From Zopfochytrium polystomum (Eukaryota; Chytridiomycota; Chytridiomycetes; Chytridiales; Chytridiaceae), in assembly GCA_025765615.1 (NCBI GenBank), contig JAIVFJ010000418.1, positions 1 to 43,657 on the forward strand: a DNA stretch of 43,657 nucleotides. Reading direction: 5' to 3'. Both the position numbers and the translations under genes were made by a program. Position 1 is the stretch's first letter, and every line of letters begins with the position of its first letter. This document shows, piece by piece, positions 1-10,147 of the stretch. The notes under the pieces were generated by a model, which saw only the letters and a program-made list of their open reading frames with translations, was not told the DNA's origin and made no database searches.

Positions 1-2762
1 AGCACTTTAATAGCTGGACGAACGAGTATTGCGTTGGCTTGATGCCCGACCGCTGCATCGATTCAAGGATCGTAATACAGAGATCCAGACGCGGGGAGTG
101 CTTTGGAAACTTTTCTTCGTCGAGTACCTCCTGTCCAGTCGCAACCGCTTTCGGTTCTGCCGTCTGTTTGATTTGCAAAGGCGTCGAAGGTCCGCCGATC
201 CCTCGCCTCTCGATCGTACCTAAAAGGAAGTTGTAGAGTAAAACGGTGAAGCTGAAGTGTGTTGGTGCGGCAATCCGCATCGTCTCTACCAGCTTGAGCA
301 CGTTTTCAACCGTAAACCGAGGATCCCGCCTTGGTATCTTCCGTTCCCCGTCTGAAACAACGCCTGCCATGAACCTTACCGCCAGGTCCCACCGGCGGGC
401 GCAGGACTCCAGCGAAAGAGTTCCATAAGGAGGAATCGCCACTTGTGCAGTATGCGAATGTGGAGCGCCGAGCCCCAAATTGCCAGAAAGGACGGCGGGG
501 GAAATCCTCCACTCATACGTGCCTTGACCTACTTCAACGAGCACGATACCGGACGACCGTTCAAGGATCCTGATACCCTCGCTCACAACGGCCTGACGGT
601 TAGTCGACACTCTCGTGAGCTTCCAGGCGCGGGTCCCAGCAGAGTCGGCAAAGCATGCCATGAGCGAAAGATATCCGCGATCCAAGGCAAGAAGTGGGTC
701 GATGTGGACTTCGTTCGCCGGTCCTTCACTCTGCGAAGCTAGGGCGTCGCCAAAGCTCAATGAGGGGTACTGTGCGAGCCATAATAAATAGTGACCGGTC
801 GGATTCGGTGTAAATGAGTGCACGACTTGACCCGTGAAAGTGGTTCGCCGAGCGTTTTCGACCGCCACCAACATCTCCCGGCCAGCCCCACCTGCGAGGC
901 GACCGATTCTCCAGGCCGCTTCGTCCACGCTTATTCCACTGTCTTCAGTGTCCAAAGTGGGTCCCTGCTTATTTGAAGTGGATTTCTCGGATGACCTTAG
1001 TACCCTTTGACGACAGCCATGGTGGCCGTGATGGCGTTGCGAACAAGAGCCAAACGGACTGAAGAGTACGTCTTTCTGATGTCAATATTGCGCCGTTCTG
1101 CAGCCTTCTCCGCATCGGTAGATTCTGTGTTCGCTGCCGCTGATGAAGTTGTAGCTGCAAACAATTCACTTTCACTTTCGACGGAGCTTGATGTCCTCTC
1201 TGCTCTTGCCTGTTCCCAGAGCAAAAGGCTCCTTGCATCCAAAGATGTCCGTAGCGACTTAATAAGAGCGTCAAATGACGCTCCAAGCAATTGAATCTGC
1301 TTTAACGTCACATTCTGAGCAGCTTCGGTAGACATGGACGGTGCATAGCCGCTTCCCGTTTCCTCCTTTGGAGCAAAGTTCAGTCGACCACGATAATACG
1401 TCTGTCCATCAAAATCGGCTTCCACTGGAGGAAGCCCGGTCTCGCTGGCAACGCAAACAATCGCCTCAGCCCAGACTGTGAAATCCAATGAATCCGCTTT
1501 GAATTCGAGAAGCTCGGCAACAGCAGGTAGGTTCTCACGAAAGACGTTTGCCTGAAGGGAAAAAAGAGGTTGAGCGATTGTGTCGAACTGATTCTGAATC
1601 GCTTCCAGATCACCTTGAGGATGAAACTGTCCACAGCTGGGAACTCTGCAGGAGCGACCCCGCCAGTATTTGCGTTAGGACCTGTGGACCTCAATGAGTC
1701 TAGCACCTCGAGCGCTGCATCGGAGGCAGAGAGTCGCAAGCTCTTCAATTTTTCGCTTAGCTCTTCTTTGTGGGTCTCCATGGTTTCGAACAGTCGCACT
1801 TGCGCCGCGAGATTCAGGAATCGGTCTGCAAGCACCATTCTTGCCCGTCCCATAACTTCAGCTACATCTTCGGCAATCTCCACAACGATGCTCGCATCAC
1901 TGGCACCGGTGCCGTCCAGCAGAGAGCCTTGGGAGTCAGCGAGAGAAATCGTAACCAATCGTGGTTCTCCCAAGGATTGTGGCTTGTCCGCAGCAATCGA
2001 TGAGGACGGAACTCGCACCTTCCACTGAGTCAACCTGTCCTTCAACTGCACCAATTTCTTCAAATTATCGCCGATCGCGTCGGCAGCTGCAGAAATGGAC
2101 TCATATCTTTCCAAAACTTTGATCTTTTGCTGCGTGCGACGATACCATTCGGATTCGTCCTTTACCGATTTAAGGACAGTTGCGTGAACGCTCGTTGCCA
2201 CAGCTAAAGCTCGTGCGAGGGCAACGATGGCTCCAATGCCGGACGATGCGGACGATGTAGAGGTTGCATTTGAACTCGATCCGACCATTTGCGATAACTG
2301 CCGCAGGGTCTGGTCGAGGCGTTCAACGATTTTCAGGGCGGCCGCAGCGTCGCCAGCATCGCGGGCAGTTTGAAGGAGGAGTAGGGACGCGCGGATCAGA
2401 GTGGAAGTCTTGAATGGATCTTGAGAGTGTGTTGAAGAGGTGGTTCGACGAGGTGGAGAGCTTGGGGACGAAGTCGAGGTCGAAGATTGGAAGAGAGCGA
2501 CAGCATCGTGGAGCTTGCCTGCTCTGATAAGCGATGCGAGCGAGTCCCAATCGAGCGACGGAGGTTCTGGGGTGCTCGGAGGGGCTGGAGGATTCGGCAA
2601 TATCGACGGGTTTGGCGGCTCGCTTGGCTTTGCGAGCCGGCGAAAGCGAGTTTTGAAACGCACTTGAGATGCCAAAAATGATTGCGGAGGTTGGATAGAA
2701 GAGTTCAATGTGATCAAAGAGGAGTATCGCTGCTGCCAGAACCAGCGGCGCGGCAGCCGCAT
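1..2762 (-). CDS. Mitochondrial PPR-like protein (partial, runs off left edge)
   Basis: The best start is the ATG at 2762; the longer reading to 2798 would need GTG. The N-terminus (MRLPRRWFWQQRYSSL) is basic, with aromatic and hydroxylated residues and no acids, like a mitochondrial presequence. Exon 1 is 2762-1614. Intron 1 is 1613-1552 (62 bp, GTGATC to a CCCTTCAG acceptor) and joins in phase 0. Exon 2 runs from 1551 to about 1010. A second intron of about 45-50 bp ends with CAG at 965, and exon 3 is open from 964 to the window edge. Near the C-terminal end two stretches look like pentatricopeptide repeats: one around 230-300 (VLKLVETMRIAAPTHFSFT) and one around 20-75 (MQRSGIKPTQYSF). PPR proteins usually bind organellar RNA. 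The central 400 residues are helical but not recognised, so the family call is tentative. Confidence 0.5.
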
Positions 2763-3457
2763 CTTGAAGGTCGGCCAGAACTGCCGATCAAGAAACACAA
2801 ACGATTAATACTCTCACTACTAAGTTCAATTACAATCACTGACCTTGGATTTTACCGCGTCCCGACGACTTGCTTTTTGAAGGAAATGCTGTGTAAACTA
2901 TGTGTAAACTAGCCTAGGATTAGCAATCTTTCGAGGGCGACAAACAACCAAGGAAGAAGGACGTTGGGAAGGGCTGGGGACTGTCGACACCGATCCTGAA
3001 GAAACCTACGCGCTCACAAAGAGTCGCGCATTGTTGGAAGCGCAACGACTTGAGTTCATCCCGATCTGAGGGTCTGGAGTTGTCGCGACTTGTCAGATTG
3101 TCGAACGCATATAGTCATTCGATTTTACCCCAGCTCCTGCGCGCAATCCTCAAGAACTGCAAAGGCGGATAAAAGGAACCAGAAGGCGATGCGGCTTCTC
3201 GTCGAAGATTCCACAGGAACCCACCGGGAACGGTGAAGCAGCAACGTGGCGGAGGGAGGGAACAGAGGAGAAGGAGGAGGACGACAAGTGAAGCACCAAC
3301 CCAAAAGCCGCCGACCACGGAGCTGTGGTTGCCCTTGTCAGGAAAAATCAGGGTGGACAAACACCAACTTGAAGCAACCCAACCCTCCCCAGAGTTGAAG
3401 AAGGGATCGACGCGATCGCTGCACGTGAAGCAGGACAGGCACTGAGCCAAAGTAACA

Positions 3458-3832
3458 ATGATACTCGTTACTATACTACCGTTACTTGTCATGGTGTGGT
3501 TAACATCAACAATTGGCTACATTGTCTGCAGTACGTTCCACTATAGTATTGATCATGTTGCCAACATGACATGCCCCTGGAATATACCAATGTCACTAAA
3601 GCTATGCTCGTATGACTTGGGCATTTACGATGGAAGCTCGTACATGCAGAACCATATCAACTATTCTGGTACCCTGTTCTGGAGATACAGCGCTAGGTCG
3701 TCGGCGAATGCTTACCTTCATGTACTAGATGGCACGAACGCTGATTTGGAGCGTTTCTTTGGTGACACTGACTATATTCGAAGATTTTATCACTTAGCTG
3801 CAGCGTATCGCGTATGTGTCCAGCAGTTTTAA
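3458..3832 (+). CDS. Small putative secreted or membrane protein, unknown
   Basis: An ATG-started ORF of 124 codons. The first 25 residues (MILVTILPLLVMVWLTSTIG) are strongly hydrophobic and could be a signal peptide or membrane anchor. The rest has five cysteines and possible N-glycosylation sites (NMT, NYS), and is rich in Tyr, Asp and Ser. I do not recognise a family. A stop follows directly at 3830; the next 200 bp are AT-rich without a clear gene. It lies head-to-head with the PPR-like gene (start 2762), about 700 bp away. It could be a chance ORF or one exon of a longer gene. Confidence 0.3.
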   Translation: MILVTILPLLVMVWLTSTIGYIVCSTFHYSIDHVANMTCPWNIPMSLKLCSYDLGIYDGSSYMQNHINYSGTLFWRYSARSSANAYLHVLDGTNADLERFFGDTDYIRRFYHLAAAYRVCVQQF

Positions 3833-4170
3833 ACTATATATCAGGCACTATATAGCTTCGTCTACTACACGCATATCCACGTTGCTAGTAGCTGAGGGCA
3901 CCATCCACCTTTTCCGTGATCGTTTGACCAAGATTTTTTCCCCGGACACGGCCGACTCCCACTTTCCCCCGTTTTTTCTTCCTCATTTTCATATGGAATT
4001 CTTTTCGAATTTGCGCATTTAATCAAACAATCACAATCAAGCATTCGCCTTAGCGTTTGAGGGCGAGTTCTCGAGTCCTTTCCTTTTCTCTTTATGTTTT
4101 TTTTTTATTTCACATATACCGTGCGTCCTCCCTCTCGACCGCGAGATAAACCACCATCACCCGTAGCAGC

Positions 4171-4251
4171 CACAAACACACACCACTCACACACACACAC
4201 ACACTCACACACACACCACACACACACAAACACACACTCACACACACCACA
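4171..4251 (+). repeat. (CA)n microsatellite, imperfect
   Basis: About 80 bp of CA dinucleotides interrupted by CCA and CTCA units. It sits in a pyrimidine-rich stretch (4080-4640, with runs of T, CT and CCT) that precedes the ATG at 4647 and probably is its promoter and 5' UTR. Open frames across it on both strands encode only His/Thr or Cys/Val low-complexity peptides. Confidence 0.9.
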
Positions 4252-4646
4252 CTCGCAGCACGAGCAGCACCGCTCCAGCTTCTCTCCGAGAGCTCTTTCC
4301 GCGGAGCTTTCCCTCTTTCTCTCACAAAGCATCCTCCATCTGCTAACTCTCCCCAGCCCGGTACCTGCAGTGAGTATCCTCGCAGCTCAAACGCGTTTTT
4401 TCCTTGTTGCATACTCCATACTCGTCACTTCCTTTACACCTCCTCGTTGTGTTCCACTTGTCCAAGTGCAGCACCCCCACCTGCTCTTCCTCCCTCGCAC
4501 CTCCACCTTCCGGCCCTCTAGATCCTTTTGTCGTCCCTTTCCCGGTTATTCGCCCTCAGCTGTCTCGCTAGTCCTTGGCGCGTTCCTCTTTGCCTTCCGC
4601 TACCTTCCACGAGGGCCCGCTTTGGTTACCGTGTGCAATTTCGAAC

Positions 4647-5296
4647 ATGAGTAGTGCAGATCTTCTTGCTGAATTTCCTGGACAGATCTCTCTCGTAAGT
4701 ATTTTTTCGGACAACACTGAGTCGCGAAGGATGAAAGAGCAAGATTCGGCAGGGCTGGCTGGAAGCTCGGTGAGAAGATCACTTATGGTTTCTCCCTCCG
4801 CAGCACTACATGTTCCCTACCAATCCTTTTTGAGCAGAATCACTCACTGATGATTCCTACCTACTTTCCCGCTTCACAGGTTGATGCTATGTTCTTCTTT
4901 GCATTTTACGCCTACACAATTATGAGCCTTATCGGGTTGGCGCATCATGTCCCTCCTACGCTCTGCTTCGCGGCAATGTGTGCTCTGGCAATCGCTCGAT
5001 CGTTATGGAGACTGATTAATCTTTTCCGATCTCTTCCGGTCGTCGCCACCTGTACCGTATTCAAGCACCTCACCACAGCATTAAACGGCTGGCAAACTTT
5101 CAACTTAACGGTGCGCCAAGACGAAGGCAAAGCCCCCAAAGAAGGTGATGAGAACGACTCCCACGAAGAAGGCGACGAAGACGTTGTTTCCTCTTTTCCA
5201 ATCCAGTTTGTAGTTCTCCAAAGCAGTCTTTCCTTTCCTAGCCGTTTGTACTTGTGTGTGCCAGTTTGTGAGTGCGATTGCTGCTTCTTTATTTAG
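4647..5296 (+). CDS. Putative two-exon membrane protein, unknown
   Basis: Exon 1 is 4647-4694 (MSSADLLAEFPGQISL), followed by a strong donor GTAAGT at 4695. The acceptor CTTCACAG ends at 4879, and the reading frame continues in phase 0 from 4880. Exon 2 encodes two hydrophobic segments (around MFFFAFYAYTIMSLIGLA and LCFAAMCALAIA), then a hydrophilic, acidic end, stopping at 5294-5296. The last 190 bp lie antisense to the coding exon of the small gene at 5105-5480, so the acidic C-terminal part is probably just the complement of that gene. The true 3' end may be earlier, through another intron. No family recognised. Confidence 0.35.
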
Positions 5297-5480
5297 ACTT
5301 TGATGTTTTCTTATAATCAAAGTAAGTGTGTCAGTAAAGATCGGCGGCAGCTCAAACAAAAGAAAAGCGCAAGGAAAAGATTTCACACTCCAGCACCCCT
5401 CAGTCTCCGTCACCGGCGGCGGTGTGCTTCCGCTGCGGCGCTTTGAAGTACGCTCGGTAAGATTGGATGGACTTTTGCAT
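5105..5480 (-). CDS. Small single-pass membrane protein (about 80 aa), possibly mitochondrial
   Basis: Exon 1 is 5480-5414, beginning ATG (MQKSIQSYRAYFKAPQRKH). The donor GTGACG is at 5413 and the acceptor CAG ends at 5281; the 133-bp intron leaves phase 1 and the frame closes exactly. Exon 2 (5280-5105) encodes a hydrophilic segment (WHTQVQTARKGKTALENYKL) and one C-terminal transmembrane helix (VFVAFFVGVVLITFFGG), then TAA at 5105. The basic, aromatic N-terminus and tiny size resemble small subunits or assembly factors of the mitochondrial inner membrane, but I cannot name the protein. It converges on and overlaps the plus-strand model at 4647-5296; of the two, this one looks the more protein-like. 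Confidence 0.5.
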
Positions 5481-5799
5481 AGCTGGGGAGTCTCATGCCC
5501 GGATTTCTGGCAAACTATGGGAGACAGTTTAGCACCCACTGGATCCCTCGAAAGATTCCTGCGAGTCAATCGCCACCAAAAACACCTTTCATTTTTTATC
5601 CCACAGTACGGAACAGCTCGGAAAATATCCCATACATGCATGCTTCCGGAAGCCCTTTATACCCTTCCTAAGTAAAGGAACCCTCGCCAATTTTCTTCGT
5701 ACTCAGACTCGACAATCATTGCCGATCTGCGTCAGCAAATTCTAAGCAAGCGGCATCCCAAATGTGTTAAACTGCATCAGAATCTCGTCACACGCGTGC

Positions 5800-5845
5800 C
5801 AGGACGAAATCGACGCCCACGAAGAAGGCGATGATGAAAATGTTA
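5800..5845 (-). pseudogene. Duplicated fragment of the 5105-5480 membrane-helix exon
   Basis: On the minus strand this stretch reads NIFIIAFFVGVDFVLA, which aligns with NVFVAFFVGVV in the helix of the gene at 5105-5480. A 16-bp core is identical between the two (5160-5175 region). Neither the upstream exon nor the stop is kept, so it is a small decayed duplicate. Confidence 0.45.
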
Positions 5846-5948
5846 GATTTCGGGTCTTCCCTTGCTTGTTTCAATATCCATTTTTTCTCTGTGTACAGGT
5901 GAAGTACTGTGACCAACATCTAAGTCTCTCGTCCTTCCAGCATCAAAA

Positions 5949-6808
5949 GCCACCATCTTCCACTTAGGGGGAGGATGTCAATATAAGTGAAAGATGGCCA
6001 TCACTGTATGACTTGGAAATCACCACCTCAGTCTGCTAGGCCTGGAGTTGGCCTCTGGTCCGGGAGGATTCCTCCACTTTGGAGCCCAGCACTCACCAAC
6101 AATGCCCAGCCACAATAACTTCTCCAGTCTCTCCTATCACAAACGTCTCCAAAGTCCATAAATCAGCCAATTTCACTGCACTCGCACTCACTATTAGACC
6201 CTGCTGGCCCAATAAACTTTAGTGGCAGGAGACAATATTGCAGATGGCGCATGGCAAATCAGGAGTATCAACATTCAACTCTTCTAGTTGAGGAACACAA
6301 ATACTTTCACAAAACAGATCATGAATGAGTTTGCCATTGAAAGCCAAGTGAAACTCATTTACTCTAAGATTGGTTTTTTGCATCACCAAATTCTAACCAT
6401 CTTCAAGAGTTCCAAACTCTTTCTGCTTGAGCCTCAACAAAAGCTGTGGCAAATCAGAGTATATTACATAACCTAAGACCAGACTGGCGAACTTTTAAGC
6501 ATCAATTCTAGCAAAACTAAGTTCTGGATAATGTTATATTTAGGCCTGCAGTTCTCGTAATGTGTTAACAGTCTACTCTGAGTGAGTGAGTGGAAGGAGT
6601 GAATGAAGTGGAGATGTGTGTTTGTGGGTGGTTCTTCTCCCCAACTTGGAGAGAAAGAGAAAAACTCTGTTATGAATAATTGATACACAATAATGATATG
6701 CATGCTGTAATAGTTGCTTGGCAAGTGTAACTGGCACAGGGTAAAACCCTCTCCTATATTATCTGCTTGAGCAGAGGAGGAGGAAAACTGGTAACACCAG
6801 GTTTCTGT
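5949..6808 (+). repeat. LTR-like sequence of a second retrotransposon family (family 2)
   Basis: A purine run CTTAGGGGGAGGA at about 5963-5972 is followed by TGTCAATATAAGTG, the layout of a polypurine tract next to an LTR start. The far end (6707-6808, ending near GGTAACA / CCAGGTTTCTGTT) recurs at 9929-10030, and the start block recurs at 10093-10147. I read this as a solo LTR or 3' remnant. Exact borders cannot be fixed by eye. Confidence 0.45.
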
Positions 6809-7311
6809 TATGCATAGTGCGTCTCAAATTTCTACTGGAAGTGCATGATTCTTTCTTCTCTCCAATGCAAAGCTTCTTAAACTTGTCAAAAAGGTTCATA
6901 ACCTGTGCAGGGTCGACACAGCTGACTTTGCGCTTGAGTTCAGCAAGTGCCTCGAAGACAAAGTAGATGCCACTAATCTTTTTGCTCGAGGTTTTTGCCA
7001 ACATGATTCCAAATGTGCATCATGGCCAGCTTGTTTTGCACGTAGGTTCCAGGAAAAACAGTTTCATCATCGCTGACGGTCCAGTAGCTGACATGCTGTG
7101 GGTGGTTGGGTACATGTGCTGGGAGGATACACATGACATCTGATCGCTCCACATTGGGGGGTGCTGCAGCTGTCCAGTTGACGAGTCCTGCACCAGTAGC
7201 AGCAGGGCCAGCTCCAGCAGCAGCTCCAGCAGCGGCTCTGGCAGCAGCACCAGCGTCAGAGCTAGCTCCAGCAGCTGCGCTGGCACGTTGTGCTGCTCGA
7301 AGGCTCACCAT
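6759..7311 (-). pseudogene. Frame-broken unknown ORF pair
   Basis: Two overlapping minus-strand frames read as one protein if a shift near 6990 is allowed. The upstream part has an Ala/Gly-rich start (an imperfect GCN/GGN repeat, about 7190-7290), then YWTVSDDETVFPGTYVQNKL. The downstream part continues FVFEALAELKRKVSC and VMNLFDKFKKLCIGEKKE. The join could be an intron or a frameshift. The 3' end runs into the family-2 LTR-like block (6707-6808), so it is probably retroelement-related or truncated by it. No family recognised. Confidence 0.25.
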
Positions 7312-7717
7312 AGCGAGTGCATCCTTGCCAGTGAGGTAGCCAGTACGTCTTCATACCATGTGTCAAGGTAGATGTTGAGAGCCTAGTGGACTAGTTTGAC
7401 ACACATATTGTGTCAGAGTAAAGGTTGTTCGTTTTCGAGAGAGATGCGTATTGTGATTGGTGGGCGAGGGGTTGAAAACAGTGGCTGTTTAGCTAACTGG
7501 TGAAGGCGACCGTTCGTTTTAAGTGGTGAACTGCTTCAGTTTTATTCCTTGATGGACAATTGCTCTTTTGATTGCACAATCGGTGGTGGCGATCGTTCGA
7601 TTGGTGGTTGGGGTTGATGGAGCTTCTCGCTCTGGAGAGCTCTTCCTGGTAAGGTGTTGAAATCCAGCAGTGAGACGAGCGAGACGATGGTGGAAAGCAG
7701 CTGACGGAGGCGGTGGC

Positions 7718-7955
7718 TGTTAGTTTTGGGTCTTTTGGTGTAAGCAGTGTGCAGGAGCTTTGACCTGATACTGCTCTGCAGGATAACTTGCAGCATTTTG
7801 CAAGTGATGGTCCTTGTAACAGTTTTGTATAAAGACAAACACAAGACTGACAGAAGCCAAGATCAACCTCCCACCACCACCACCTTCAGTAGTGTACTCC
7901 ACCCATCACCACAGCAGCACAACCCATAGACAATCCAGCCCAACGAAATCTTTCA
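7718..7955 (+). repeat. 5' LTR of the Copia element
   Basis: Starts TGTTAG and ends TTTCA, preceded by the target duplication GTGGC (7713-7717). It contains TATAAAG at 7828-7834 and the 15-nt segment 7816-7830 that is complementary to the sequence just after the LTR. It matches the 3' LTR almost perfectly up to about 7893. Confidence 0.9.
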
Positions 7956-7969
7956 TACAAAACTGTTAC
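7955..7969 (+). other. Candidate self-priming primer-binding site
   Basis: ATACAAAACTGTTAC at the junction of LTR and internal region is the exact reverse complement of 7816-7830 in the same LTR (GTAACAGTTTTGTAT). No match to a tRNA 3' end (TGG start) is seen here. In Tf1-type elements the 5' end of the genomic RNA folds back onto the PBS and is cleaved to prime minus-strand DNA; the geometry here is the same. Confidence 0.5.
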
Positions 7970-8583
7970 CCATCCCAATCACTTCCCCCTTGGTTTCAAC
8001 AAAATCCAATCAGTAGAAGGGGTTGTACGCTTTTCAGATCTGCCACCTTCGTGGAGCGATCACGGGCGCTACAGACATCGTACAGCAATTTCGTTACTAC
8101 CATCGGAAAGCTCTTGATCTCCTCTTTCCAACGAACCCACCTGATCTCGGATCGGACGCTCCTACGTTGTATCCACCGCCTCCAAAGTCGTCGCCCACTT
8201 TTCCAACTTCAACCTCAATTTGCTCGCCTTCCAGACCTCCCCCCAGCTGATCCCAAGCTATCTTTGGAAAGGCCTGCTTCTGGACTACACGACTGTCACC
8301 AGCAGCATCCCAAAATCACTCTCCTTTGTGATAAGCGCCCACTTTTTCCATTCAGGGTCACCAGATTACCTCCAACCCTCACCATTAATTTTTGATTTTT
8401 TGTCCCCAATTGGAGACAACGACCACCCCCCCTACCTGACACACACCAAGCTAACAAACCAACATTTCATCTGCTGCAACACCACCCTCACAACATACCC
8501 AAAATCCAACGAAATCTCTTCAAACTTGGCACACATAATCGTCCTGAGAAAACAACATGACTACTGACTCAACCAATCACAGA

Positions 8584-9270
8584 TCCACTAGACCTCTGCG
8601 ACACTGGAACCTGTCTCATCAGAGATGGACCATTCCAAGGACAGAGATTCCAACTGGTGCCTCCGTCTTGTGGACCAGAGAAAGTAACTTGGTTTCCTGG
8701 TGCACAGAACCAGAATGCACATTGCTGTCTAATCATTCCTTGCCACATCTATCGAGCCCTCACCCAAATCACACCTGGTCGAAACTTCACTTACAAATTG
8801 ATTGGCGAATTGGGAATAATTTGCCGCACAGCAGACCAGGGACTTGCAAAGGAGATCATTGACAACTTTGAATGCATCAAAATGGAACCAACTGAAACCT
8901 CAGATGCCTTCATTACCTGATTCACTGAAGTGTACCATCGAGTCGACAGCTTTGCAAAGTCAGCAGCTGGCGAACTTCTCCATCATATTCGCCCTTTCCA
9001 ACAAGTTGTTCGAATCTTTGTTGGCTCACTGGGCCAAAGCCTGTTGGATATGGAGAAAGGAAAAGTTTTTCTTGTTGTCGGCAACCCAGCTCCTCAGATA
9101 ACAAGTTTAGCCAAACTAATCTCACTCTTCAAAAACCAGTTTGACAAAACAACTATGATAAGTAACACATCGAGCTGGCTGATCAAGCAACAATCACTCA
9201 GCTACTGCTGCACCAGAAATCACCACACCAACCATTACTATCCTGGTTATCTGCCTCTTCATATTGATTG
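8584..9270 (+). pseudogene. Gag/N-terminal polyprotein remnant of the Copia element
   Basis: One frame is open from about 8584 to 8918 (LDLCDTGTCLIRDG, then CCLIIPCHIYRAL) and, after a TGA, continues to 9268 (EVYHRVDSFAKSAAGELLHH, then MISNTSSWLIKQQSLSYC). Its place after the 5' LTR fits gag or the gag-protease region. DTG in the first segment is reminiscent of an aspartic protease motif, but the context is not convincing. No CCHC zinc knuckle was seen. At least one stop interrupts it. Confidence 0.35.
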
Positions 9271-9928
9271 AACAACAAACAGCAGAGGTCCTCAAAAACC
9301 AACCAGTTCCATCAACTAATAATCAATCTGCTAAGTGTTTTGCTCTTCGCTTTTGATATGCATCAAAGTAACTGCCTTTATCCTCTCAACATTCAGCCAT
9401 GCAGTCTCCTGTCAGTAATGATTCATCATTCCATGAACATCAACACAGGCATTTTAGTTTTTGGAGACCTGCACCTCTAACAACTGTCCCTGTGCCCTTT
9501 TAATAATACTTACTCATTTTCAACAGGGCATAACAAATTAGGAATTAATGATATGGTGTTTTCCTCGTCTATCAACCCATGGAGTCAGCCGTTCAATTTC
9601 TGGATTCCCTGATACAATTATCATTGACATGGCCACCTTTTGAGATCAGAGTGTTTTCAACCACACTGAAACTCTCACCATCAAACATATTAGTGATTGG
9701 GATGACCAATAGTTGTGCAAGTGCCAACTCTCACGACCATGGCAACCTTGTGCAATTTCCTCATAACTTTGGACTCTGTTACATCAAGCTAAGCCTCTCT
9801 TTATCTTTTCTCACATAACTTCAGCACTTCAGCCAAAGACAATTTACAGTCCATTCATTGATAGAACAAGGACTGGTTGAGTAGTTTAACAATCCTCTAA
9901 CCATTTTGTAAACAGTCTATTTCTATTC

Positions 9929-10147
9929 TGAGTGGTTGCTAGGCAAGCGTGACTGGCACAGGGTAAAAAACCTCTCCTATATTATCTGCTTGGGCAGAGG
10001 AGGAGGAAAACTGTTGACACTGGGTTTCTGTTCCACTTAATACTCGGAGTATGGAGTATTTGTCATCAGCACAAGCCAGCGCCCAGTACAACATCAAACA
10101 TCATCTTCCACTTAGGGGGGAGGATTCTAGGGATAAGTGAAAGATGA
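9929..10147 (+). repeat. Family-2 LTR fragments nested in the Copia element
   Basis: 9929-10030 repeats 6707-6808 (shared core CCTCTCCTATATTATCTGCT and GCAGAGGAGGAGGAAAACTG). After a 63-bp gap, 10093-10147 repeats 5949-6003 (ATCATCTTCCACTTAGGGG, then ATAAGTGAAAGATG). The order, LTR end then purine tract then LTR start, is what an almost completely internally deleted element would leave. Confidence 0.5.

Noticed and set aside
4094..4654. Long open frames on both strands across the CA/CT-rich region
   Set aside because: They translate the microsatellite and pyrimidine tract into His/Thr/Ser or Cys/Val runs; the region is better read as promoter and 5' UTR of the ATG at 4647.
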